Origin: Pacificoceanicola onchidii
GTDB lineage: Bacteria > Pseudomonadota > Alphaproteobacteria > Rhodobacterales > Rhodobacteraceae
DNA: 64,000 nt
Assembly: GCF_004804335.1 (NCBI RefSeq)
Contig: NZ_SRXY01000009.1
Location: forward strand, 154,201 to 218,200
Direction: 5' to 3'
This document shows, piece by piece, positions 38,423 through 48,150 of this stretch. Both the position numbers and the translations under genes were made by a program. How positions within the stretch are numbered: position 1 is the first letter of the stretch; every line of letters starts with the position of its first letter. The notes beneath the pieces were generated by a model. It was not told where the DNA came from, searched no databases, and saw nothing but the letters and a program-made list of their open reading frames with translations.

Positions 38423-39277
38423 ATGCTCTACAATTCCGCCGCCGATTGGCGCAGCGCCCCGCACAAGCGCGCCGTGATTTTCGCCATGTCGGGGCTGGGC
38501 AAGACCCATGTCTCGAACCTTCTGCGCGGCTCGGGCAACTGGTTTCACTACTCCATCGATTACCGCATCGGCACGCGATACATGGGCGAGTTCATCGCCG
38601 ACAATGCCAAGCGCGAGGCGATGAAGGTGCCGTTCCTGCGCGATCTTCTGATGTCGGATTCGATTTTCATCGGCTCCAACATCACCTTCGACAATCTCAC
38701 GCCCGTCTCGACCTACCTTGGCAAACCCGGCGATCCGGACAAAGGCGGCGTCGAGATCGAAGAGTACCGCCGCCGTCAGGCGCAGTTCGAGCGCGCGGAG
38801 CGGCAGGCTTTGCTCGACACGCCCTATTTCATCGACCGGGCCGAGGCGCTGTATGGCTATCCGCATTTTGTCTGCGACACCGGCGGGAGCATCTGTGAAT
38901 GGGTGGACCCGAGCGATCCGGCTGATCCGATCCTGAAAGCGCTTTCGGACGTGGCGCTGATGGTCTGGATCAAGGGCGACGAGGCGCACACCGAAGAGCT
39001 GATCCGGCGCTTTGATCAGGCCCCGAAACCGATGGCCTATCAGCCCGCGTTTCTGGACGGGGCGTGGCGGGCCTATCTGGACGAACAGGGTTGCGCGGAG
39101 GCGGAGGTGGACCCCGATGCCTTCATCCGCTGGACCTATGCCAAGGCGCTGGCGCACCGCCAGCCGCTCTATAAAGCGATGGCGGCGAAATGGGGGGTGA
39201 CGGTGGAAGCCTCTGACGTGGCCACGGTGCGGGACGAGGCGGATTTCGACGCGGTGATTGCGGCGGCTTTGAAGTAA
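38423..39277 (+). CDS. P-loop ATPase-like protein
   Basis: 284 residues from the ATG at 38423 (GAGGGATGG upstream). A Walker A-like motif FAMSGLGKTHVSNLLRG is at about 22-38, and a possible Walker B is in DVALMVWIKGDE. The rest (HYSIDYRIGTRYMGEFI and so on) resembles a conserved Rhodobacteraceae ATPase of unknown role, probably kinase-like with one P-loop domain. No partner gene is evident. Confidence 0.75.
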   Translation: MLYNSAADWRSAPHKRAVIFAMSGLGKTHVSNLLRGSGNWFHYSIDYRIGTRYMGEFIADNAKREAMKVPFLRDLLMSDSIFIGSNITFDNLTPVSTYLGKPGDPDKGGVEIEEYRRRQAQFERAERQALLDTPYFIDRAEALYGYPHFVCDTGGSICEWVDPSDPADPILKALSDVALMVWIKGDEAHTEELIRRFDQAPKPMAYQPAFLDGAWRAYLDEQGCAEAEVDPDAFIRWTYAKALAHRQPLYKAMAAKWGVTVEASDVATVRDEADFDAVIAAALK

Positions 39278-39386
39278 GGCGCATGTGCGCGGGTCGGTTT
39301 AGGCCGAGCCGTCCTTCGAACCGACTTTCATACACAATTCATCCACAGGAAACCCCGCGGATTCGCCCACAAGATTCTGTTAACCC

Positions 39387-39445
39387 ATTCTCCGAATCGA
39401 TTGAGAATCAAAGAAAATCCTCCTACCCGAGTAGTCCCGGAGGAT
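39387..39445 (+). promoter_or_regulatory. Dyad and ribosome-site-masking hairpin before the deformylase-like gene
   Basis: ATTCTC-N10-GAGAAT (39387-39408) is an inverted repeat in an A/T-rich stretch that may hold the promoter or an operator. Just downstream ATCCTCC (39417-39423) can pair perfectly with GGAGGAT (39439-39445), which is the Shine-Dalgarno of the next gene. In the RNA this 7-bp stem would hide the ribosome site. Confidence 0.45.
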
Positions 39446-39449
39446 GACT

Positions 39450-39896
39450 ATGACCGCCTTTAATACACCGATCACACCCGCGCCCCTGAGCCTGACCTCG
39501 CAGACCGTCACCGAGTTTGACGGGCGGATTGCAGAGCTGGCACATCTGCTCTTTGACATCATGTCCGAGGCGGGCGGCGTGGCGCTTTCGGCTTCGGCCA
39601 TCGGACGGCCCGAGCGGCTGACGGTGGTGGACCTGCCCGACGCCTCGGGCACTTGGCGCGCGCTGGCGCTGGTCAATCCGCGCATCACCGGCGGACATGA
39701 AGGTGTGACCGATCAGGCGAGCCTCTTCCCCGGCTCCGCCCCGGTGTTCCGTTTCACCTCTGTTGATGTGGTCTTTGAAACGCTCGAAGGCGAGACCGTT
39801 ACGCTGGAGGCAGACGGGCCGCTGGCGGTGGGCCTGCAAGCGCAGATTGACGTGCTGGACGGCGTTTCCAACGCTGAGACGCGCACCCTGCACTGA
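39450..39896 (+). CDS. Peptide deformylase-like protein lacking metal ligands
   Basis: 148 residues from the ATG at 39450, which is spaced 7 bases from GGAGGA; the ATG at 39444 overlaps the ribosome site. The fold pattern of peptide deformylase is recognisable: GGVALSASAIG (42-52) for GxGLAAxQIG, LVNPRI (75-80), and AQIDVLDG (131-138) for HEIDHLDG. The catalytic Glu and both His of that motif are Ala131, Gln132 and Val135. The metal-binding Cys region reads DQASLFPG and the protein has no cysteine at all. It cannot be a normal deformylase. Confidence 0.75.
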   Translation: MTAFNTPITPAPLSLTSQTVTEFDGRIAELAHLLFDIMSEAGGVALSASAIGRPERLTVVDLPDASGTWRALALVNPRITGGHEGVTDQASLFPGSAPVFRFTSVDVVFETLEGETVTLEADGPLAVGLQAQIDVLDGVSNAETRTLH

Positions 39897-39899
39897 CCG

Positions 39900-40466
39900 T
39901 CAGGAACAGCCCGCCAAAGTCCGCAGCAAGGCCGCTGTGGACCCTCGAAGTGGCAGTGTGAAGCGCGTTGCTCCGCCCTCATCGGCAATCGCCACCTCCG
40001 CGCGGCTGCGTAACTGCGTAAACACCGCGTGATCACTGGGTACGGACACGGCAACCCCGTTGCGCACAGGGGTGAAATGCCAGCCCATGTGCGTGTTGCT
40101 GGTCTCCTCCCCTTCGCCAAATGCGAGGCTCCAGCTTCCGGCCACCTCCGGCACGCCGGCAATCATCAAATCGCTGCGTCCGGTCTTGTTGCAGAAGTAA
40201 TAAAGCCCGCGTGATCCGTCCGGCGTGTTGACCCCGGCGTAGCGCGTGCCGTTCTTGAGCGCGCCGTTTTCCCAAGCGATCTCAGGCGCTTCCGCTCCGA
40301 TGTCCGAGCAGTGCTCCGCCACGCATTGCGCGTAGGCCGGATTGTCCGCCGGGCCGAAGTTGGCAAGACAGGCCCAGACGCAGCGCTGCATGGCCATCGG
40401 GTCCTCTTCGGCCTGCAACGGAGCGGCGATGAGCAATGACATGAAAACAAAGGCGGTTCGGATCAT
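39900..40466 (-). CDS. Secreted cysteine-containing protein of unknown function
   Basis: 188 residues with a signal peptide ([20 protein letters not shown]). Cysteines occur in [24 protein letters not shown] and at the end LAGCS, suggesting disulfides in the periplasm. The mature part has the phrases [18 protein letters not shown] and [16 protein letters not shown] do not recognise the family. AGGAGGA precedes the ATG. It converges with the deformylase-like gene, with 3 bases between stops. Confidence 0.75.
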   Translation of the reverse strand: MIRTAFVFMSLLIAAPLQAEEDPMAMQRCVWACLANFGPADNPAYAQCVAEHCSDIGAEAPEIAWENGALKNGTRYAGVNTPDGSRGLYYFCNKTGRSDLMIAGVPEVAGSWSLAFGEGEETSNTHMGWHFTPVRNGVAVSVPSDHAVFTQLRSRAEVAIADEGGATRFTLPLRGSTAALLRTLAGCS

Positions 40467-40585
40467 CGGGTCCTCCTGAAATAGAATTCAAACTGTTCCG
40501 CCATTGCCCTTCCCGGTCAACCCCACCTTGCCGCGCCGCGCCGGATCGCCTACATCCGTCAAACGTTTCAACCCCGGAGTGTTCC

Positions 40586-41509
40586 ATGCCCATCAAACTG
40601 CCATCCGACCTGCCCGCCTACGACGTGCTCGCGCGCGAGGGCGTCATGGTCATGGGTGAGCGTCAGGCGGCGCGGCAGGACATCCGGCCTTTGCGCATCG
40701 GGCTGCTCAATCTGATGCCGAAGAAGATCCAGACCGAGAACCAGTTTGCCCGGCTGATCGGCGCGACGCCTTTGCAGATCGAACTGTCGCTCATCCGCAT
40801 GAGCGAGCACCAGACCCGCAACACCGCCGCCGATCACATGGAGACGTTTTACCGTCCGTTTTCGGAAGTGGAGGCCAGCGGCGACAAGTTCGACGGGCTG
40901 ATCATCACCGGCGCGCCGATCGAACATCTGCCGTTTGACGAGGTGACCTATTGGGAAGAGCTGACCCGCGTCTTCAACTGGACGCAGGGCCATGTGCATT
41001 CCACCTTTGGCGTATGCTGGGGCGGGATGGCGATGATCAACCACTTCCATGGCGTGGCCAAGCACATGCTGGACCACAAGGCCTTTGGCTGCGTTCGGCA
41101 CCACAATCAGGCCGCCGCCTCGCCGTACCTGCGGGGGTTCTCGGATGATATGGTCATACCGGTATCGCGCTGGACCGAGCTGAAGCGCGAAGAAATCGAG
41201 GCCGCCGGTCTGCCGATCCTGATCGACAGCGCGGACACCGGCCCCTGCCTTGTGGAAGATCCGGCGCATCGCGCGCTCTATATCTTCAACCACTTTGAGT
41301 ATGATTCCGATACGCTAAAGCAGGAGTATGATCGGGACGTGGCCGAGGGCACGCCGATCAACGTTCCGGCGAATTATTACCCCGATGATGATCCGTCGCG
41401 TCCGCCGTCGAACCGCTGGCGAAGCCATGCGCATCTGCTTTATGGCAACTGGATCAACGAGATATACCAGACAACGCCGTTTGATCTGACGAAGATCGGA
41501 CAAGAGTGA
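40586..41509 (+). CDS. metA: Homoserine O-acetyltransferase, MetA type
   Basis: 307 residues. The MetA family acylates homoserine at the start of methionine synthesis. The nucleophile Cys144 lies in [10 protein letters not shown], and the catalytic His and Glu follow in NHFEYD. Position 113 is Glu (ITGAPIEHL), equivalent to residue 111 of E. coli MetA; Glu there is known to favour acetyl-CoA, Gly succinyl-CoA. The enzyme is therefore likely an acetyltransferase. No SAM riboswitch pattern was recognised in the 119 bases upstream. It overlaps the next gene's possible GTG start. Confidence 0.95.
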   Translation: MPIKLPSDLPAYDVLAREGVMVMGERQAARQDIRPLRIGLLNLMPKKIQTENQFARLIGATPLQIELSLIRMSEHQTRNTAADHMETFYRPFSEVEASGDKFDGLIITGAPIEHLPFDEVTYWEELTRVFNWTQGHVHSTFGVCWGGMAMINHFHGVAKHMLDHKAFGCVRHHNQAAASPYLRGFSDDMVIPVSRWTELKREEIEAAGLPILIDSADTGPCLVEDPAHRALYIFNHFEYDSDTLKQEYDRDVAEGTPINVPANYYPDDDPSRPPSNRWRSHAHLLYGNWINEIYQTTPFDLTKIGQE

Positions 41510-41511
41510 TC

Positions 41512-42456
41512 ATGCTCAAGGCGCTGCTTGTTCTGGCGGGATTGGCGGCGCTGCTGGCGGCTGTCACCCTCGTTCGGGCCGCGCGGCACGAGGCAGCGGC
41601 GCTGCGGGATTTCCCGCCCGTGGGGGATTTCATCGAGGTGGACGGCACCCGCGTGCATTACGTGATGCGCGGCGCGGGGCCGGATCTGGTGCTGCTGCAT
41701 GGCTCATCGGGAAACCTGCGCGACATGACGTTTCAGCTGATGGAGCGGCTGGCGCAGGACTACCGGGTGATTGCCTTTGACCGGCCCGGACTTGGCTACA
41801 CGGATGCGCTCGACAATCCGACAATCACCCGGCAAGCGGATCTTCTGGCGCAGGCGGCGGAGGCTCTGGGCATCGAGAAGCCGATTGTCATGGGCCATTC
41901 CTATGGCGGCGCGGTGGCACTGGCCTGGGGTGTGTCGCGGCCCGAGGATGTCTCGGCGCTGATGCTGCTGGCCGCGCCCGTCTACCCGTGGGACACGCCG
42001 CTCAGCACCTATTATCGTGTCCTGTCGAACCCTGTTCTGGGGCCGGTGGCGATCCCGCTGATCACCGCCTTTGTTCCCGATCGCGTGGTGGAGCGGAACG
42101 TGGCGGAGGTTTTTGTCCCGCAAGAAGAACCAGACGGCTACGCCGCCCATTTTGGCCCGCCCCTGACTCTGCGCCGGGTATCCTTGCGCGAAAACGCAAT
42201 CCAGCGCGCGCGGCTTCTGGCGGAGATGACGGCGCTGTCGAAAGACTATGACCGGCTGACCATGCCCATTGAGCTTCTGCACGGCACGGCAGATGACACG
42301 GTGAGCGCCGCAATCCACGGCATTCCCTTTGCGCAGGTTCATCCCACGGCAGAGATCACTCTGCTCGACGGCATCGGCCACATGCCCAACCACAACCGCC
42401 CCGGCGCGGTGGTCGAAGCCATCCACCGGGCAGCGGCGCGCGCGGGATTGCGTTAG
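41512..42456 (+). CDS. Alpha/beta hydrolase
   Basis: 314 residues. A hydrophobic N-terminal anchor (MLKALLVLAGLAALLAAVTLV) precedes the hydrolase domain with oxyanion region LLHGSSGN, nucleophile Ser in VMGHSYGGAVAL, acidic residue near GTADDTV and the late His in GIGHMPNH. The start is taken as the ATG at 41512; a GTG at 41506 overlapping the metA stop is also possible. Likely co-transcribed with metA, but nothing ties its activity to methionine. Substrate unknown. Confidence 0.88.
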   Translation: MLKALLVLAGLAALLAAVTLVRAARHEAAALRDFPPVGDFIEVDGTRVHYVMRGAGPDLVLLHGSSGNLRDMTFQLMERLAQDYRVIAFDRPGLGYTDALDNPTITRQADLLAQAAEALGIEKPIVMGHSYGGAVALAWGVSRPEDVSALMLLAAPVYPWDTPLSTYYRVLSNPVLGPVAIPLITAFVPDRVVERNVAEVFVPQEEPDGYAAHFGPPLTLRRVSLRENAIQRARLLAEMTALSKDYDRLTMPIELLHGTADDTVSAAIHGIPFAQVHPTAEITLLDGIGHMPNHNRPGAVVEAIHRAAARAGLR

Positions 42457-43259
42457 CGCCGGAACGCGGCGGGCAGGATGTCTTCGGAGGGCCAGAAGCC
42501 GGATCGCAAGGCCGTGTGATAGCCTTGCCGCAGGTGCGCGGTTTCCATGGCGGCGGCGGCCCCTTCGGCGTCATAAGTCAGCGTGCAAATCTCGACCTGA
42601 CCGTCCTCGTGCAGGACCGCGTAGCGCGTCTCGGTCCGGCCATCATGAGGCGGCATGCCAATCACACCGGCGTTGACCCAGAACGTGTCCGCCACGCGGC
42701 GCTGAAACGGAATGCCGCTATGCCCGGCAAAGACGTACGCAGGCTGCGCATCCAGATGCGCAATCTCTGCGCGCAGCACGGCATCCGGCGTGTCCGGCCA
42801 GAGAAAGCGGTTCACCGCGCGGGTGCCGCCATGGACAAAACCCAGCCTGCCCCATTGCGACCCGAGTATCAGAACATCCGGCAGACCGGCCATCCAGCTC
42901 CGCGTCTCTGCGCTCACCTGAGCGTTGGCATGGGCGTACCAGCCCGCAGACAGCAGATCGCAAGCCGTGCCTTCCTCGAAGCCGCAACCGCAGTCCAGCG
43001 CCCCCTCGCCCAGCTGCCGCTCCACGTTGCCCGCAATCACATGGCAGCCCCAATCGCGCACCTCGGCCACAGTCTCTTCGGGATGCGCGCAATAGGCCAC
43101 CACATCGCCGGTGCAAATGGTGCGATCCGCCGGGATACCCCGCCGGTCAGCTTCTGCCCGCATCGCGCGCGTGGCGTGCAGATTGGAATAGGGCCCACCG
43201 AAAATCAGCAGCGGCCCGCCTGCGGGCAAGTCCCCTCGAAAAATGCGTTCGGTCAGCAT
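42453..43259 (-). CDS. Calcineurin-like metallophosphoesterase
   Basis: 268 residues from the ATG at 43259. The two-metal phosphoesterase pattern is present in altered form: IFGGPYSNLHATRAM for DxH-type residues, CTGDVVAYCAHP (GDxx), VIAGNVER (GNH-like) and VFAGHSGIPF (GHxH-like). Several metal ligands differ from the strict consensus (GGPYSN for GDxHG; GNVER for GNHE), as in the YfcE/ApaH-like cytosolic relatives. Its end overlaps the end of the hydrolase gene by 4 bases, tail to tail. Confidence 0.82.
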   Translation of the reverse strand: MLTERIFRGDLPAGGPLLIFGGPYSNLHATRAMRAEADRRGIPADRTICTGDVVAYCAHPEETVAEVRDWGCHVIAGNVERQLGEGALDCGCGFEEGTACDLLSAGWYAHANAQVSAETRSWMAGLPDVLILGSQWGRLGFVHGGTRAVNRFLWPDTPDAVLRAEIAHLDAQPAYVFAGHSGIPFQRRVADTFWVNAGVIGMPPHDGRTETRYAVLHEDGQVEICTLTYDAEGAAAAMETAHLRQGYHTALRSGFWPSEDILPAAFRR

Positions 43260-43327
43260 TGGCCCGCCCTTGATCCTGAAGGGCCGCGCCCCCATAACCC
43301 CTTTATCACTAGAGGAATACAGCCGAC

Positions 43328-44635
43328 ATGGAACCCGAGACCAGCCTTCTCGACACAGCTTTCTGGATCACATCCGCGTCAATTCTGGCGCTGCTGACCC
43401 TGTCGGCCTTTTTCTCCGGCTCCGAGACGGCTTTGACCGCCGCCTCGCGCGGAAAGTTGCGCGCCGGGGCGGACAAGGGATCGCGCGGGGCGGAAACCGC
43501 GCTCAGGATCACCGAAGACAACGAGCGGCTGATCGGCTCTGTGCTCTTGGGCAACAACCTTGTGAACATTCTTGCCACCTCACTGGCGACGGCCCTGTTC
43601 ACCTCCCTGTTCGGCGAAAGCGGCGTGGCGCTGGCGACGCTGGTGATGACGCTGCTTGTGCTGATCTTTGCCGAGGTGCTGCCGAAAACCTACGCCATAA
43701 CCAACCCCGAGACCGCCGCATCGCGCGTCGCGGGGCCGATCTCCGTGGTGGTGCGCGTCTTTGCGCCGGTGGTTTCTGCCGTGCGCGTGCTGGTGCGCGG
43801 GGTTCTGAGCCTGTTTGGGGTCAAGACTGACCCGGACAGCCATATCCTCGCCGTGCGTGAAGAGATTGCCGGCGCGTTGCAGCTTGGCCACTCCGAAGGA
43901 GTGGTGGAAAAAGAAGACCGTGACCGGATCCTCGGCGCGCTGGATCTTGCGGATCGCACCGTTGAAGAGATCATGCTGCACCGGTCCGGCATCGAGATGA
44001 TCGACGCGGGCGCAGAGCCGCAGGCGATCCTGCAACAATGTCTGTCCAGCCCGCACACCCGCCTGCCCGTCTATCGCGGCGAGCCGGAGAACATCATCGG
44101 CGTGGTTCACGCCAAGGACCTCGTGCGCGCCATGTACAAGCTCTACGAGCAAAGCGGCGACCAAGAGGCGCGCTTTGCCGATTTTCGCGTGCTCGACGTG
44201 GCGATGAAGCCGTATTTCGTGCCGGACACCACCTCGCTCGACGATCAGATGCGGCAATTCCTGCGCCGAAGGACACATTTTGCGCTGGTGGTGGATGAGT
44301 ATGGCTCGCTTGAAGGGCTGATCACGCTCGAAGACATTCTCGAAGAGATTGTTGGCGAAATCACCGACGAACATGATCCCCTCGACGAAGACACGCTGGA
44401 GCGCGGCGAGGACGGCAATTATTCGGTTGATGGCGCCATGACGATCCGCGATTTCAACCGCGCCACGGACTGGTCCCTGCCCGATGAAGAGGCCAACACC
44501 GTGGCTGGTCTGGTCATTCACGAAGCCCAGATGATCCCGACCGTGGGACAGGTGTTTTCCTTCCACGGCTTCCGTTTCGAGGTGATGGCACGGGAAAACA
44601 ACCGCATCACTCAGCTGAAGGTGCGGCCGCTGTAA
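43328..44635 (+). CDS. HlyC/CorC (CNNM) family membrane protein
   Basis: 435 residues. The N-terminal DUF21 domain (about 1-190) has four membrane helices (SAFFSGSETALTAASRGKL is the family signature). Two CBS domains follow (about 215-335; LPVYRGEPENIIGVVHAKDL, FALVVDEYGSLEGLITLEDI) and then the CorC_HlyC domain (about 350-435). Such proteins are linked to magnesium or cobalt export and resistance. It stands alone, divergent from the phosphoesterase. Confidence 0.93.
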   Translation: MEPETSLLDTAFWITSASILALLTLSAFFSGSETALTAASRGKLRAGADKGSRGAETALRITEDNERLIGSVLLGNNLVNILATSLATALFTSLFGESGVALATLVMTLLVLIFAEVLPKTYAITNPETAASRVAGPISVVVRVFAPVVSAVRVLVRGVLSLFGVKTDPDSHILAVREEIAGALQLGHSEGVVEKEDRDRILGALDLADRTVEEIMLHRSGIEMIDAGAEPQAILQQCLSSPHTRLPVYRGEPENIIGVVHAKDLVRAMYKLYEQSGDQEARFADFRVLDVAMKPYFVPDTTSLDDQMRQFLRRRTHFALVVDEYGSLEGLITLEDILEEIVGEITDEHDPLDEDTLERGEDGNYSVDGAMTIRDFNRATDWSLPDEEANTVAGLVIHEAQMIPTVGQVFSFHGFRFEVMARENNRITQLKVRPL

Positions 44636-44636
44636 C

Positions 44637-45533
44637 TTACTGCGCTTTGTAGCGCCGGAACGGGGCGCGGTGCGGTTTTGACGGGGCTTTTGCGGCGGGT
44701 TGTGGGTCAGGCGCAGGCTTTGGGGCCGGTTTCCGGCTCGCCTGACGTTTGAGATCAAGGAACGGTTGGGCGAGCAAGGTTGCAAAGCTGATCCCGGCGC
44801 AGGCAAGGCAGACCTGCTGAAGCGCTTCCACAAGCCGCTCCGAGGCCACCTCGCTCAGGAAAATCTCCCACAGAACTGCGCTTTGGCCGAGCAAAGCCCC
44901 TATTCCGGCCCAGATCACCGCAAGACCGAGGGCGGTGCGGGTCTGCGCGATGCGCATATCAGGGAGTTTCCGCAGCCGCGCCGGATCAACGCCAATGGCG
45001 CGCACCGGCAAAACCGGATCATGCCAGATCACCGCAACAAACATCCCGCCGATCAACTGCGCAAAGACCAGCCAGCGGATCACAAAAAGCCAGATCTGCT
45101 CGCGCGCGGTTTCGGCATTGTGGTACGTCATCTCCCAGACATCAGTTGTATGATCCTGGGCCAGCATCGCCAGAAGCGAGACTAGAGCCTGCGCGGCATC
45201 CACGCCAACAAGCCCGACGCCAGCGCAAATTGCCAATGCAAACAGCACCATACGCAAGGCGAACTTGCGACGGAGGCTGCGGATGTCCTTAGGCAGTTTG
45301 TCCAGCGGCGAGGCGTCGATCAGCAGCCAGCGCAACCAGATGAACATCATGCCCGAGAAGAAAACCACGGTGAAAACCGTCTGCCAGAACGGCATGGAGA
45401 TGTCGAAAGGCAGGGTAAAAAGCCAGGCCAGAAGCAAGGAGATCGCTGCTGGCGGCAAGACAACCATCGCCGCGAGGCCCGGTTTTGCAAAGGTCTGGCG
45501 CCAGACGCCCGGTGATTGACTTGTTTCTACCAT
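44637..45533 (-). CDS. Polytopic membrane protein of unknown function
   Basis: 298 residues from the ATG at 45533 with AAGGGG upstream. About six hydrophobic helices are visible, the first near MVVLPPAAISLLLAWLFTLP. The C-terminal 35 residues form a Pro/Ala/Lys-rich cytosolic tail (PAPKPAPDPQPAAKAPSKP). I do not recognise the family. It converges with the CorC-like gene with 1 base between stop codons. Confidence 0.7.
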   Translation of the reverse strand: MVETSQSPGVWRQTFAKPGLAAMVVLPPAAISLLLAWLFTLPFDISMPFWQTVFTVVFFSGMMFIWLRWLLIDASPLDKLPKDIRSLRRKFALRMVLFALAICAGVGLVGVDAAQALVSLLAMLAQDHTTDVWEMTYHNAETAREQIWLFVIRWLVFAQLIGGMFVAVIWHDPVLPVRAIGVDPARLRKLPDMRIAQTRTALGLAVIWAGIGALLGQSAVLWEIFLSEVASERLVEALQQVCLACAGISFATLLAQPFLDLKRQASRKPAPKPAPDPQPAAKAPSKPHRAPFRRYKAQ

Positions 45534-45585
45534 GACGCCCCTTGTGCCGGGCAATCATGGCAAGTCTCTGACCCATTTGAGGAAT

Positions 45586-48006
45586 TTAGGCGCGCAGCCG
45601 TGTACCCTTTGGATCAAACGGCGGCTCTTCAAGGATTGTCGCGGTATGCGGTTTGCCGAGGATCATCACCTCAACCCGATCGCCTGGTTTGGCGGTGCCT
45701 GCCTTGATGTATCCAAGCGCAAGGCTCATGCCGACACCAAACCCATACCCACCTGAAGAAACGCGGCCAATGCCCTGTTCTTCCTTGAAAATTGGCTCAC
45801 CGCCAAGGGCATCTGCCTGCGATACCTCCGCCTCTGTCGAGTCAATCTGAAGAATGCGTAAATCTTCACGTGATGGATTATGTATGACCTTTAGAAGACT
45901 GTCTTTGTTCAAGAAATCCTTCTCCAGCTGGCAGAGTCTTTCGAGCCCGACTTCCTGCGGCCAGTATTCCGGGCTGTATTCGCGCCCCCAGGAGCCATAT
46001 CCCTTCTCAAGCCGCAGGCTCATCAGCGCGCGGCTGCCCACCGGACCGGCGCCAAACTCTTTCCCGGCTTCCAGCAACGCTTCGTAAAGGGTTTTCTGAT
46101 CTTCTGCCTTACAGTGCAATTCCCAGCCAAGATCACCGGTGAAGGATACGCGGAGGGCCAGACAGGTGACACCGGAAACCGTAATCCAGCAGCTTCGCAT
46201 GAAAGCGAAACTGTCCGAGCCAAGCGACACGTTGGTCATGCGTTGGAGCATGTCCCGCGCCGCAGGGCCCGCAACGTTGAAGCCGCAAAACGCCTGGGTC
46301 ATGCTCTCGAAGGAGACGTCCTCGCCGCGCGGCACGGCATCAAAGAAACGCTTGTGATACCGCTCCGCCATGCCGGAGCCGATGATCCAGAATTCTTCCT
46401 CCCCGGGGCGTGTAACCGTGAAATCCCCGGCGATTCCGCCGCGTTTCCCGATCAGCGGCGTAAGGCAAGAACGCCCCACCGCGCGCGGCATGTGATTGGC
46501 AAAAACCGCGTTCAACCAGTCCTCCGCGCCCGGCCCGGTGACGCGGTATTTGGCGAAGTTGGAGATGTCGATGATCCCGGCCTTCTCGCGCAGCATGGTG
46601 CATTCACGGCCCACGCTGTCAAACCAGGGCTGACGGGTGAAGCCAGCGCTTTCCGGCGTTTCGTGGTCAAAATAGAGCGGATGCTCCCAGCCCGCGTTGA
46701 GCCCAAACACCGCTCCGAGCGCCTTTTGCGACTCATAAACCGGCCGCACCTGCGCGGGCCGCCCGGCCTCGCGCTCCTCTAGCGGGAAGTGGATCTTGAA
46801 CCGGTGCGCGTACTGGTCCTTGACCCGCGCCTTGGTGAAAGCCTCATCCGCCCAGTCGTCAAACCGCGCCACATCCCAGGCGAACATGTCGTATTGCATC
46901 TCGCCTTCGATAATCCACTGCGCGGCCATCAGGCCCATGCCGCCCGACTGGCTAAAGCCCGGGATGATGCCGTTGCAGCAGAAGTAGTTCGACCGCTCCG
47001 GCACCGGCCCCATCAGCACGTTTGAATCCGGCGACCAGATCATCGGGCCGTTGATCACCCGCTTGATGCCTGCACTACCGATCACCGGCACGCGATCGAT
47101 GGCGCGCATCATGTTGTCTTCGATCCGGTCGAGATCATCCGGGAAGAGGTCATGTGCGAAATCGAGCGGCGTGCCCTGTTCGGCCCAGAGCCGCACGTCG
47201 CGCTCATAGGCCCCGATCAACAGGCCCTGACCCTCCTGGCGCAGGTAATACTCGCCGTCCCGGTCAGCGACGGACGGAAGACGCCGGTCCAACTCTTTGA
47301 TTTCGTGAATTGTTTCAGTGACGAAGTACTGATGTTCGGTCGGCTGAAGCGGCAACGTGATCCCGGCGAGCGCGGCGACCTCACGGCCCCAAAGCCCTGC
47401 GGCATTGACGATCCAATCGGTGCGAATGTCGCCCTTCGGCGTGCGGACGATCCATGTGCCATCCGGCTGCTGTTCGGTGGCCGTCACCGGCGTGTGGCGA
47501 TGAATGTCCGCTCCGCGCGCCCGCGCGCCTGCGGCATAGGCGGCTGTGACGCCGCTCGGGTCGACATTGCCACCGTCCGGCTCGAACATGATGCAGCGGA
47601 TGCCGGAGAAATCAACGAGCGGGTGCAGACGTTCGGCCTCATCCCGGCTCACCTCGTGGAAGTTCATACCATACAGCCGCGCCTTTGCCTCCTGAAGCCG
47701 CAGCTGATGCTCTCTGGCTTCGGTCTGTGCGAGGTACAGGCTGCCGGGTTGAAACACGCCGCAGCCCTGCCCGGTCTCGGCTTCGATATCCTTGTAAAGG
47801 TTCATCGTATAGTGCTGGAGGCGGCTGATGTTGGTGCTGTCGTGCAGCCCGTGAATGTTCGCGGCGGCGTGCCATGTGCTGCCGGACGTCAGCTCGTCCC
47901 GTTCGAGCAGAACCACATCGGACCAGCCGAGTTTGGTAAGGTGGTAAAGGATCGAACAGCCGATGACACCGCCACCGATCACGACCGCCTGAGCTTGGCT
48001 GCGCAT
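45586..48006 (-). CDS. Dimethylglycine/sarcosine dehydrogenase-like GcvT-family flavoprotein
   Basis: 806 residues. The N-terminal FAD oxidase domain (about 1-380) starts with VVIGGGVIGCSILYHL and carries His46 in SGSTWHAA, the position where DMGDH-type enzymes bind FAD covalently. A linker (FAO_M) and the tetrahydrofolate-binding GcvT domains (about 430-800, SFTGDLGWELHC) follow. Such enzymes demethylate dimethylglycine or sarcosine and pass the methyl carbon to folate. It is divergent from a paralogue 144 bases away. The exact substrate is not readable. Confidence 0.92.
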   Translation of the reverse strand: MRSQAQAVVIGGGVIGCSILYHLTKLGWSDVVLLERDELTSGSTWHAAANIHGLHDSTNISRLQHYTMNLYKDIEAETGQGCGVFQPGSLYLAQTEAREHQLRLQEAKARLYGMNFHEVSRDEAERLHPLVDFSGIRCIMFEPDGGNVDPSGVTAAYAAGARARGADIHRHTPVTATEQQPDGTWIVRTPKGDIRTDWIVNAAGLWGREVAALAGITLPLQPTEHQYFVTETIHEIKELDRRLPSVADRDGEYYLRQEGQGLLIGAYERDVRLWAEQGTPLDFAHDLFPDDLDRIEDNMMRAIDRVPVIGSAGIKRVINGPMIWSPDSNVLMGPVPERSNYFCCNGIIPGFSQSGGMGLMAAQWIIEGEMQYDMFAWDVARFDDWADEAFTKARVKDQYAHRFKIHFPLEEREAGRPAQVRPVYESQKALGAVFGLNAGWEHPLYFDHETPESAGFTRQPWFDSVGRECTMLREKAGIIDISNFAKYRVTGPGAEDWLNAVFANHMPRAVGRSCLTPLIGKRGGIAGDFTVTRPGEEEFWIIGSGMAERYHKRFFDAVPRGEDVSFESMTQAFCGFNVAGPAARDMLQRMTNVSLGSDSFAFMRSCWITVSGVTCLALRVSFTGDLGWELHCKAEDQKTLYEALLEAGKEFGAGPVGSRALMSLRLEKGYGSWGREYSPEYWPQEVGLERLCQLEKDFLNKDSLLKVIHNPSREDLRILQIDSTEAEVSQADALGGEPIFKEEQGIGRVSSGGYGFGVGMSLALGYIKAGTAKPGDRVEVMILGKPHTATILEEPPFDPKGTRLRA

Positions 48007-48150
48007 GAAAGCCTCCTGTTTGCCTGACGCCTAGGGTGGCGCAGGAAAAGCGGGCCGAAACGACGGTTCCCGACATCTCGTGTCGTGTTTGGCCAAGTCT
48101 GAACAGGCCTGTATGCCTTGAATTAGCGTTAACAGAAAAAGGAGTGCGTC

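Noticed and set aside
40467..40585. A SAM-responsive riboswitch before metA
   Set aside because: No recognisable SAM-II or SAM/SAH core could be traced by eye. A covariance-model search would decide; a significant hit would overturn this.
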